Shown one piece after another: positions 38,399 through 50,400 of a stretch of 64,000 bases of DNA; the stretch's first letter is position 1; each line of letters begins with the position of its first letter. The position numbers were made by a program, and so were the translations under genes. The stretch spans positions 37,478,458 to 37,542,457 of the forward strand of contig NC_088300.1 of NCBI RefSeq assembly GCF_032854445.1, read 5' to 3'. The DNA is from Liolophura sinensis. Lineage: Eukaryota; Mollusca; Polyplacophora; Chitonida; Chitonidae. The notes under the pieces were generated by a model. It had not been told where the DNA came from and made no database searches. It saw only the letters and a program-made list of their open reading frames with translations.

Positions 38399-41300
38399 AT
38401 GGCTTCAATTCACAGATGCACGTTGCTTTGGCGAAGTGTAAAATGCATACCTAAAGTGAGAATTCCAAATCTTTGTTCGGGACATGAACGGTTGTATTGT
38501 GCAATTACGAGAAAGAACGTACCTCTCTTGTCACGGGCCACGCCTTCAGTTTGTTTTTGTTCCAAACAGAAAAATGAAGAAACACCTGAAGGACTCAATG
38601 AAGAAATTTTGAAAGCTGGAGTTGTCGAGGCTAGTGGCAATAGTACCGTAACCAGGTAAAAGCCAAGAGCTGGCATTAACAGAGAAGAAGAGTAAAAGAT
38701 AGGAGATTTTGTGTATTTCAATTTCCACGTGACTTCAGATGATTTTTTTCTTTTTATCTCTCGGTCACTCTTAACTTTTTACTGATTTTACTGACACGAA
38801 AACACGTGTGTAAAATTATTCCTATTCGCACAGCACACTGTCACATGTCAGCACGTTGCATCAAACATATCAAACTTTACCCTATCAACACAAAGGCGAA
38901 AATGTTGGCACATTCCATGGAAGTGAATGCAAAATTTTGTTTTACTGCGACATGTGCACAACTATAGCTTCATGAAGCTAACAATTTACACGTGTTATCT
39001 TTCACCTCGTTGTCTGCTAGTTACTGCCGCAGTCAAGTGGAATTCTCAGATGTTAGTCCAGAGCTAAGCTGGACGTACTTACCTAACCCCCAAGCTGCGG
39101 TATAGAAGGGTTGCATGTGCCGTCATCACCTTGGCAAAACAATTGTCAGGTAGCCATGTTGGAGTCCTGTTAACATGGGCTGTTATAGGTAAAAGTATTC
39201 CAATATGGCTATCAGAAGTAGGTCATTCAACCCCTGTATAAGCCCTTATCTAGTTCCATGTGGACAATTTAACCCGAAATAACAGCCTGAATCCTACCTC
39301 ACTTTTCTTAAGGTTTGAACCAATGTCCTCCATGTTTGGAGTTGATTATAGTTGTTCAATTCAAAAGCTTATACAGCTGGATTATACTGTTGGAAGATGG
39401 TTCCCGATGCTGGCTTCGGCATATTTACTCTTCAGACGTTTTAGGGAATCGGTGAATACAAAACAATAGGTCTGCACCAGATCGCGTCCCTTGAGGTCGC
39501 TCTCCTGTTCAAAAGGTGCATTTTTAGGAGTAAGCTGTGGATAGCTACTAATAGATCTCGACACATTCCTGGGACTCGTAAAGGCTGATATCATGTTTTT
39601 TTTGCATTCTGTTGATTGCAAAATATTTTAAACATTCTGCATGAGCTTTACTAGGTGAGGTCCAATTTCTCATAATTTCACGCCCCAAAAACTAATCTTG
39701 CGTTACATCGTGGTGGCTATCACGTAACAAGGGAGGTAATACAGAGGAAGTCTATTGTCCACGTGGATCTAGATTGTCCTGAAGCTGGGTATTACGTAAG
39801 TACATCCAGCTTAGCTTTGGGCTACCTGGATATGTGCAGTCTTCAACATGATCAATACAGAGATTTCAAACTATCAAATTTTTTTTCTTGCCCTTCAGTT
39901 GTGCAGTACTCAGCGAAAAAAAAATACAAAATTTGAAAAGAACTTGATTTTCTGCTTTGAGAAATGCGTCCCCCTGAAAATAGAAAATCCCCTGATGTAG
40001 TCCTTCTGCATGATATGTTAATTTCCTTGCCAGTGACACTAATTAACATGCAGACTATGGTCATGTGAACTGAAAGAACTTGGAAGGTACAGAACTACAG
40101 GCACTGTCACGTGGGAAGGTCTGGCAGCAACCTGCTGATGGTCGTGGGTTTCCCCCGGGCTGTGCCCAGTTTCCACCCACCATAATGCTGGCCACCGTCG
40201 TATAAGTGAAATATTCTTGAGTACGGCATAAAACACGAATCAAATAAATAAATAAATAAACAGGCACAGTCTCTAGCCATTTACAACCCACATTTGTGAC
40301 TTCGTGCTGTTTATATGATTAGCAATATTTTTAACTTTGGAAAAAGTTTTGTTTTAGACATCCTCACATATGGCTCCCAACATAAGGCATAAAACATCAA
40401 TCAATTAAATAAATTAATCTCACACAATGTATTAAGGTGAAGTGCCACGTGTAAGCTGATTCAAGCTTTTTAGAAATTACCCTGAAGGACCATAAATTTC
40501 ATCCATAAATAACTTACCTATTTTTCCTGACTGAGAGTTCTATTGATTTTAGAAAGCTGTTTTGAGGTTTGCTTGGAACATGGGATGATATTCTACTAGA
40601 AAATTGTAGATTTCAGCACCAAAAATAATATTTTGTGACATTATTTGCCTCTAAAAATGCACATTTGTGGACGAAATTTTGGGTCATTAAGGGTAATCTT
40701 AGTTCATGTTGGACTTGGAGGGACACTTTACTCTGATTCCTACTTTCAGCAGAGACTTGGGTAATTAGTCCAAACTATTGATAGTGAATTAATTAACAGA
40801 ATTGAGTAATTGATTATTCTACTGCGTTTTTATGAAATATTAATTCTTGAATTTTCAAACGTTTCTGTGCAAGACATAGTTTGTTACTGTATATCATTGT
40901 AATTTTTTCTGTGATTTGCAGGTTTTGTACTTTGGCTGTCATTCAAAGCATAGAGGTTTGAAATTTTCAGTTACCTGGGTAAGGGCTGTGGTTTACTTTA
41001 AGGATGCCAGGTTCCTCCATCCATGGCATAAGCCCAATCGCTGTCATATTTCAGTGAAATCTTCTCAAGTTAAGCCTGAAAACGAGTAAATGGCCGTATG
41101 TGGGGACGTTTTCCAACAGCAAATGGATGATCATGGGTTTCCCTCGGGTTTTCTTCCACCATAATGCTGGCTACCATTGTATTAGTGGAATATTCTTGAG
41201 TACCATGTAAAAGAATCAATAAATTAAACTAATAAGTAAATGAAGAGGGTTTGTACATTGCATCATTCTGGACTGTCTGCATCAAAAATATTCCTGAAAT

Positions 41301-41474
41301 TGGTTTTTGACAGGCGGGACCCTATTATCACGCACAATGCTAAGAATACTGGGGATAAAGCAAAGGAGAAGAAAAAAGAACCAAAATGGACTGGAAAAAA
41401 CATGTGGAAACTTGGCTTGATATTTCTAGGAGGCTACACAGTAATTTCAACTGGTGCTCTGGTTTATATTTGGG
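38399..41474 (+). CDS. TIMM50: TIMM50 exons 1-2: mitochondrial presequence and transmembrane helix
   Basis: Exon 1 (38399-38655, 257 nt) encodes the targeting region and a low-complexity acidic end. Exon 2 (41314-41474) encodes a lysine-rich stalk ([12 protein letters not shown]) followed by the hydrophobic segment [20 protein letters not shown], which fits the single inner-membrane span of TIM50 with its C-terminal domain in the intermembrane space. The exon 1 donor is GTAAAA, and the exon 2 acceptor is a T-rich tract ending GACAG. Confidence 0.9.
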
Positions 41475-44400
41475 GTATGTTATGTATGTAAGCACAGTTA
41501 TGTGAGGTCAGTTTTTAGTTCAGCCATGGATGGCAACAACAAAGGCCAGAGCGCGTTTTAAAACCCTGATGCAGTTACCTGCCCTTGTCAGGTATGTTGA
41601 GGCTGTTCGTACAGATGTTCGCTTTGAGCATCACCATGTGACATATGAAATAACAGATCAACAGATACGTGTCTACAAATTTAAGGCCTGAATTGATGGA
41701 TAATTTTTGTCTCAAATCCCATGACACACTGCCACGGCAACTGCATCACAGTTTTTAAATGCAGCATGCTCTGACATTGGTTTTTTGCCATCCAAGGCCT
41801 AACAAAATTTTGTCAAATGTAACATCAGAGCAATCCCGAACTAGCTGTTACGAAGTTATTGTAATGATGTAGGAAAATTGATATCCAGTTAGAGTATTTG
41901 TGTCGGTGAAGAAGCCTACAATGTAAGTGTAGTTCACACATGTACGTTGATGTGTTTGCTTGCACTCTGGTGGTTCTCCAGCTTTTCATTAATACTTTTT
42001 CTTTTCCGCTTCATCCATGAAAGCCTTACTTCAGTTTCTACTTCATGTACATCATTATGTGACACCAATTTTATATTGTGTTTTACGAGTGAGCAACACG
42101 ACAAAAAATGCAAAAATGAAATAAAAATTAAACTGATAATCGTGTTTAGCTCGCCTGTAACAAAGTACAGGCATAGTGGCCTTGAGTGTCAGCGTCGGCA
42201 TTCAGTCACCGGGAAACAAACATTAAACAAAATGTTAGGGGTGGTATCTTAAGAAGTGCTGCATGTATTGGCCTTAATTATACACATACGTGTAGAGAAC
42301 AATAACACAAGGAGGATGTTCCATCGTTGATTCACTGTGTCCATGACTTAGTGTATGCTGTGTTAGAATCAGTGTTAATTAAAAAGTAGGGTAGGTACAT
42401 GTATCTCAAAAAGTACTGCATGTATTGAATTGAAGTTTTACATGCGTATATAGCATAGTGACAAGGGGGAATCCTTATGCTCTGTGTGCATATTAATTAC
42501 CATAAATTACCATAATTTCATGATTTCAGCACTTCATGCATTGAACTGAAATTTTGCACTCGTGTCTGTGACAGGCTGGATCCAAGCTATTTTGTCCGGT
42601 CTTGACGTTTTTATGATGCTCTTGTTTTTCAAGGCTTTGCTATCAAATTGCTGGGATAGTCTATATTTTCCTACAAGATTTTCAAGTTCTGTTCTTAAAC
42701 TCTCCTCTGCTATTGGAAAAAGATTTTTTGAGCTCATCAAAGAACCATGTAAATTTGTGTGGCCTGAGAACAACCACGGTTATTAATTTCAGGCTTCCTA
42801 CTATCTGACCCTGTCCCCAGTGGGAGTAAAGCAATATACATTATTAGCTGTTACATTCTTCCATTCTTCCAAGCACACTTTTGTCATCTTGGTATCTCCT
42901 GAAGCAAATATCTCCTAGTAACAAAACTGAATGTCAAGATACATTATGGGTTTTCTAACCCTTGTGCGTATCATTCGGGTCTATCTTTGATCTATTTTTA
43001 GGCCAAAGTCCAGAGTGATTAGTTTGTTAAGGCCTGTGTTTATTTTATCATTCATCCCCCCTTTACCCAGTTCATTGAACATTTAATTTATACATATATG
43101 CACTTTATGAGGTTCCTACAACTATATTAGAGTTTTTCTGGAACTTACTGTAACTGACATTTGACTTGCTCCGTATTAAAACTCAAATGTCATACGTGTA
43201 CGAATTTCTTCGTCTGCTCAAAATGTTTCAAACTACATGTACATGTACGTGACTGATTTTTATAAGATGTACAAGATAGATCATCCAAGTCTTTTTCATA
43301 CCATGTCAGATTTTCACCCATCATTGTACGAAATTTTTGCTCTTGTGTTGGTGGGGCCTCCGTGGCTCAGTTGGTTAGCGTGCTAGCGCAGCGTATTGAC
43401 CCAGAAGTCTCTCACCGATGCAGTCGCTGTGAGTTCAAGTCCAGCTCATACTGGCTTCCTCTCTGGCCTTACGTGGGAAGGTCTGTCAGCAACCTGCGGA
43501 TGTTCGTGTGTTTCCCCCAGGCTCTGCCTGGTTTCCACCCACCATAATGTTGGCCACTATCGTATAAGTGAAATATTCTTGAGTACGGCATATAACACCA
43601 ATCAAATAAATAAATAAATCTTATGTTGGTTGTGTGAATTTTACTGATGTTATTGACGAAGTACACCATATGAAAATGTGGTTAATGCTTAAAAAAAGTA
43701 AGAAAATTAAGAGTTTACGAATGTAATTCCTTCTGTATACCTGTAGCTTACAATTGTGATTTTGTGCTACCAAAATATATAGAAATATTGTAATCGTAGA
43801 CATCACCATGGCTCCTCCCACAATAATGCTACATGTAGCTGCGATCATATACTAGGAAGTGAAATATTCTTGGGTATGGTGATAAACACCCCTGAAATAA
43901 ATAATAAATGTGTATGATTTGATTTCAGGTGCACCAGGTAGAGATCCGGAGGGAAATGAGGTAAAACACCGGTGGTTACAAAAGTCACCTATAATTTTGT
44001 TGAATTTTTCATTGACAAATTCAGCCCAATGTAATAACTAGGAAACAATAATGTGAAATTCTGTTTGATTTGTGGTGTGTCACTTATTACCTTTTTTCAC
44101 CAACCATTTTCTTGGCTAGAGTGGATACAGCTAGGGGGATAGCTGATGAAAATCTCCATGGAATCATAGGTGATTTACTGTATTTTGTGTAAATGGTCAG
44201 TGTATATTGTGATGTACCATAATGCCAGGCTCAGCAGTTTTGCTGCTGGAAACAGGATATTTTGTGCGTCTCAAAATCCAGAGAACGGAATTAAAATATT
44301 CTGCATGTGTAATATTTCAAATACAAAATGTCCGGGGGCAAAATTCCCAGGGCCAAAAGTCATCTTGTGCAGTAATAAGGATTTGAGTATTCAGATCTGA

Positions 44401-47400
44401 TCACCAGCCTCCTAGTGTAATGTAATACTGCTACTCAATTCTAGATTCTGGGTCAAATCCCTGCCCTAATTTTTCAACCTTTTCAACCCTGCAACATTAT
44501 TTTGAAACATTCTGAGAGAACTGTGGGGTGTAGAGAAGTAATTTGCGTAGTTTGATTGAAGCTTGCATCTTTTATGACACAAACAAATCATTTTTTGCCC
44601 CATTTTCATAATAATTGTACACATAACTTCCACTGAAAATGTGCTTTTCTGGTTGAAAGGATTGAAGATGTACAGTAAATAGTAGTTTCTGTTGTTATTT
44701 TAGTCAGATACTCCGGTAACTGAAATTGTTCATGAGCAGTGGACATATTTGTTTGAATGTTCTGATGCTAAAACAAAATACATTCACCTGTATTGTTTTG
44801 ACAGCAACTGTGTGCTGTTTCTTTGACTGTGATACAATACGGTGTCATCAAAACTGTTTATAATGCACTGTTAGTTGAGATAAATTAATTGTTGTGGAAT
44901 CGTGTGATTTTTTAAAAAAAAATAATGCATTAAAGGATAGTGGTTGATGTTAACATCCTGTATATGTGTAAATAGAAACACAACATAAAGCATAAAAAAT
45001 TGCAAAACAAATGATTTAGAATGGAACTAATACTGTCAGATATGAATGACCTGATCATGACTGCTGTTTGCTTTGAACATTGTTGAATTAGATCTGACTC
45101 CAGTTGTGGCAAATTTTTGTTTCTTTTGCAGATGAAAGATGAATTTTCTGAATGTAAGTATTTTGATAAGGGAAAAGAATAATGTCCATTTGTATAACAT
45201 TTACCCTGTGAGGGCTCTTCACAATTTTTTTGGATGTTGGCTGGTTTACTTCTTTGTTCAGTCTTGTAATCTTGTAAAAAAATTACCAATATTTCCTTTT
45301 TATTTACTTATTTTTTTTTTTAGTCAACTTTGACTGAAGAATATCATCGTAATCATTTGGTAATAATATTTGATGAGCTTAAAATCTATGTTCCAGTAGG
45401 AAGCCTGTCAAAAATGAACATAACTGGACAACTCACTCCAAACTGATTTCATCTATTTATTTGATTGGTGTTTTACACCGTACTCAAGAATGTTGTACAC
45501 ACTTGTATGACAACGGCAAACGTTACGGACTGCCTATTTGACTTCTCACGGCTGCGTAACTCTTAACTATTGAGCCAAAAGCAGTGAAATTCACTGTTGT
45601 GCTCTTCCACACCTGATCACAATGAAAACAGTGCAGATGACATTTCAGAAGTCCTTATTTAGTTCGTCAGCTGAGAAAGGTCTGTCCATAATTGTACACT
45701 GGATACCTGCATAATCTCTAAAATGATGATCAAAGTCAGCGTGTTTTGTCCGTCTCTAAAACATTCACAACGGAATACATATTAAATTTCCTTATGCATG
45801 TATAAATAATAGCTGTACAAGGCCTATCCATTTCCTGCGAGTAATGGCTGATGATGCTTTAATTCTATATTGCAAACGTGTTGTCTCCTATATATGAATC
45901 TTTAGACCCAAGTTTGTATGTGAGAAAACCCTTTAACGTGCTAGAATTTCCGCTTTCAGAGGTTTGTTTGGCTCTGAAAAAGATTCTTTGTTGGAAGTCA
46001 TACTGTGGCTATATCGTCAGATCTTCTCACCATGGGCTGGAGTTTGCTCATGTACCTTAAATCCCCCGGAAGATATTTATTTATTTATTTATTTATTTCA
46101 TTGGAGTTTTACGCCGTACTCAAGAATATTTCACTTATACGACGGCAGCCAGCATTATGGTGGGTGGAATCCGGCAGAGCCCTGGGGAAACCCACAACCA
46201 TCCGCAGGTTGCTGCAGACCTTCCCACGTATATGGCCCTGAAGATATATTCACATGGGATCTCAGGCCACCTTCTAGACCGCCCTGTTCTGGAGGAGATT
46301 CTGTCAACAGATTCTGTACAGTACCACACTAAAAAAAATGCCTGTGCCAACAGTAAACTGGCCAGAGATATAGGTGTAGGCCGCATTGTATGGTACAGTA
46401 TACACAAAATATGTACACACCCATGTCCTTGAAACATACAAAGTCATTTGAGACCTGCCACAGCATTGGTCATCTTACAGCCATTGAAAACATAGGGTTT
46501 TCAATGTGTTATAATGTGATCAGGTTCAGTTTTAGTGAGAGGAAGCGTCCTTTGTTGTTGTGATCTCTCAAGGAAGAAATAAAATTAATTAGTGGATTGC
46601 ATGAAGGGGTCGGCAAGTTTAGCACTGTTAGACAGGTGCTGACCTAGAAAGGTTGACCTGATTTCACCGATTTGGAATCCCTGCTTGAGACATTCAGCAT
46701 TGTGCGATGGGTGTGATCAAACTCGTCTTACGATTATGACGCATCACGGTGGGAATTTCAGGAAATTATGGATTTAAAGGAATATCTGTGCAGTTTTAAT
46801 CTCGGCCATATGCGGTACTGCTGAGGCACCACTCAGATTTAGGGGTTAACACTGCAAATCTTCAGCCCTGCGAGCGTTGTCTATACCTATGCCACTCATC
46901 ACGCGGTCTGCTGGCAAGTGCTTGGTCTTGTGAAAACAGGTTCGTCCCTCTACACGCGGCATGTGCTTCTTATGTACGGATAGCTCGAAGCAATGTTGCA
47001 GAGTTGTGATGTCATACAGCAAACTGCCTCATTTTTGAACCTGAAAATGTTGTGGAAATACAGTAATGACACTTGCGTATAGGGGTCGCTATTTTGAAGA
47101 GCTGCAGAGTTGATGGATTTTCATTAACAAAGCTTCATTCTTCTTTTTTTTTCAGTATCTAGCGTGGTTGCTTATTTCAAACGAGCAGCAAGAGAGTTTG
47201 ATTTGTACAAAAAGGTGAGGAAAGCATCTTTGCGTTAATTGAGTTTTTATACAAGTAATGATTAGTATTATTATCATTACATGTAACTCAGTTGTTAAAC
47301 AAATGACAAGAGTGACAGTTACTTTGTATGATACTGTTTCACAAGTTGACCACTACATATACATTTGAGCATTAAATTTGTGCTTTGTTGAGTAGACGAA

Positions 47401-50400
47401 CAAAAGATGTAAATGTAATGGTACTTAACAGTTTGTGTTTTTCGGTAAGTGTTAGAGTATCCCTCAGGTTCATAAAGGCCTTGAAAACGTTGAAAAGCCT
47501 GGAATTTGAGTAGACAAACAAAATTTGTAAATGTAATGGTACTTAACAGCTTGTGGTTCCAGCAGGTGTTAGAGTATCCCTCAGGTTCATAAAGGCCTTG
47601 AAAACCTTGAAAAGCCTGGAATTTGAAAGTAACTTTTCTAGGCTGTGAAAAGCCTGAAAAATAAGCATGGAAACCGAGACTACAGATTTCATATAGGCTA
47701 GGGGTAGTAGTATGCTGACATTCTCATGGAGAAATGTGTTTTCCAGCATGTTTCAAATTGCCTAGTGCCTTGTACAAACTGAACTAAGAAAAGTCATCAT
47801 GCATTGCTTTAAGTATGTATAAGTGCAGAATATTCATTCCAAGTAGCAAATTGAAGTGATACTGGAAAAAGTGATTTATGGGCCTGGAAAAGCCTAGAAA
47901 AATGCTATAAATTTGAAATCTTTGAAGTGTTTAAAACCTGATCCCTCTTTATTACCTACCCCTGACAGAAAAGTAAATGTTCAAAAAGTGGAAAGAACAT
48001 ATGTAACTGTAGGTAACAATATATACATATACTGGATGTTCATGGGGAATTTTGTTGAGCAAGAACAGTTGCAAAGTATAAAGGACTACAGGTATATAAA
48101 GTGGAAGTAATATTCTGTTAATTAAAAGGTAAACCGTTTGTTGTGTCTTTTTCACATTTATGCGCATATGCTGCAGGTTCTCCCATTGCTTGTGTCTGTC
48201 AAGCTGTTTTACTGTGAAGAGCTCAGGCATAAAAGCAGACAAACACCATGTATTTTCTTCGCCGTACTCGAGAATATTTCACTTATATGAAGGCAGCCAG
48301 CATTATGGTGGGAGGAAACCGGGCAGAGCCCGGGGGAAACCCACAACCATCCACAGGTTGCTGACTTACCTTCCCACTTACGACCGGAGAGGAAGTGAAC
48401 TCACAGCGACCGCATTGGTGAGAGACTCCTGGGTCATTATGCTGTGCTAGCGCGCTAACCAACTGAAACACCATTTATGCCAAGATACTGAAAACATTGA
48501 ATTCATAGAATTGTAAACTTTTTTTGTGAATTTGCAATTGATCTTCCTACATTGTAGTAGTTAACTTTTTACACCTACTTTCATATATCTGCATTCCTTA
48601 AAACAGGAGGTACAGTGTAAATACAAATGTTAAATCTGATTCGAAATAGAAAAAGTTAAATGGATTTGTCTGTGTTTGTGCCTGAACTATTAATATATCC
48701 TTCGTTCCTGTTGTTGTTGTCAGATGATTCGTGACCCGTCCAGTGAGAAGTTGTTACCTGACCCACTGGGTGAGCCCTATTATCAGCCTCCCTACACGCT
48801 TGTCTTGGAGATGACAGGAGTCCTCGTCCATCCTGACTGGACTGTGAGTTACCCCCCTTTGAATGCAAAGTTAATTTTCTCAGAGCTTGTACTCCATTCC
48901 TCATCTCATACCTGAAGCCACTGAACTGCTCTTGCAGAGATTTAGGAAATTGGAATGCATACAGAAGATTAGGTCAGTCAAAGAATAAGAGTAAGCAACA
49001 AGCCACACTCAGAGTATCATTGGATATACCTCACTGCACTTTTTATTTTACCTCGTCATTAACACTAGCTCATTCTCTTTTATGGGCCTTCTTGGGGAAT
49101 TCCCCATGACACGAAATTTACCAGCTGCATCAGCCAGTGAAGCATATCTAAACACACCAGCTGTTGTACAATAGAATGTTTACCTGAACTGTGGCAGTAA
49201 AATCCCTGGGGGAATTCTCCATCACATGTAATATGGGTGGAAACCCAACCGCAGTCAGTTTATGCTCTAGTATGTTGATAAGGCTGACCAGTAGGAATAC
49301 TAAAACAATGATGTCTTCTAAAATTTTGAAGGCACTGGTTAATCAGCAGTTGTTATTTTCTTCACTTTGATTTGATGAGTGAGCACTTTTTGAAGTGCTT
49401 TCCTTTACCACTCAGTTTACACACAAGTTTTTTTAAATGAGACTATATTTGCCAAATCAGCTTTCTGAAAAGCTTTCAGTATATAGTCTTGTTGAAAATT
49501 TCTTTTTTAATCTCCCTTAGGGGTCTTGTCAAATTTGAATGTGGAGTCATTTATGTTGCCATTGAGCTTTAAGTTGGATTACACAATAATATTTTGTGGA
49601 TGGATTTTCCATGTCTTCAAGGCATTTTGAAGATTTGATTGGCTCACTGATAACTGGGTCACTAGGCTTCTTGATTAGAAAATGAGATTTTATTTATCAG
49701 CAGGTATAGCAAATAGCATGGAGAGGTTTAGCAGCTGATATTATGAGTGTAGCAAAGAAAGTATGTGGAGAACTGCTTGAAAGATTTTTATTAGATTTAT
49801 TGCATTATGATATATTGTGTTACTGTTCAGTTCTGATGAAATTTTGCATTTTGTTGGACCTTAACAATACGTCTGTGTGAGTGTTCTTTTTCAGATCAAA
49901 TCTTTTTTGTGATTTATAGTGTTACTTACATTTGAAATTGTACTATTAATTACAAAATATGTAGTGTTAATAAAAACAATGTTAATTCCTAAGTAAAGTT
50001 TTTGATCTCAAAAATCCCTATGTGTGCCATTATGAGGAGCAGTTTGCATTATACTTATAGGGCATGGCTTTTGTTAGTAATCACAGAGTCTTGTCTCATT
50101 TCAGTATGGTACAGGCTGCAGGTTTAAAAAGTGACCTGCATGGCTTTAGTTAGTACTCATGGAGTCTTATCTCATTTCAGTATGGTACAGGCTGGAGGTT
50201 TAAAAAGCGACCTGGAGTGGATAACTTCCTGCAGCAGATTGGGCCACCTCTGTTTGAAGTGGTCATCTATACCTCAGAACAGGGATTTGTAAGTCTCACA
50301 TCATTAGCTGCACTTCCTGCAACAGATTGGGCCACCTCTGTTTGAAGTGGTCATCTATACCTCAGAACAGGGATTTGTAAGTTTCACATGATTAGCTTCA

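Larger units (their letters stand above)
38656..41313. other. TIMM50 intron 1
   Basis: It holds the truncated SINE at 40109, a family X copy at 40490 and a diverged SINE at 41095. A minus frame at 39382-39558 reads [20 protein letters not shown] before a stop and looks weakly protein-like. No other gene is seen. Confidence 0.5.

Noticed and set aside
43350-43620. tRNA-like head GTGGCTCAGTTGGTTAG with a B-box-like GTTCAAGTCC
   Set aside because: This is the 5' part of a SINE with tail and target duplication, not a tRNA gene; no acceptor stem closes.
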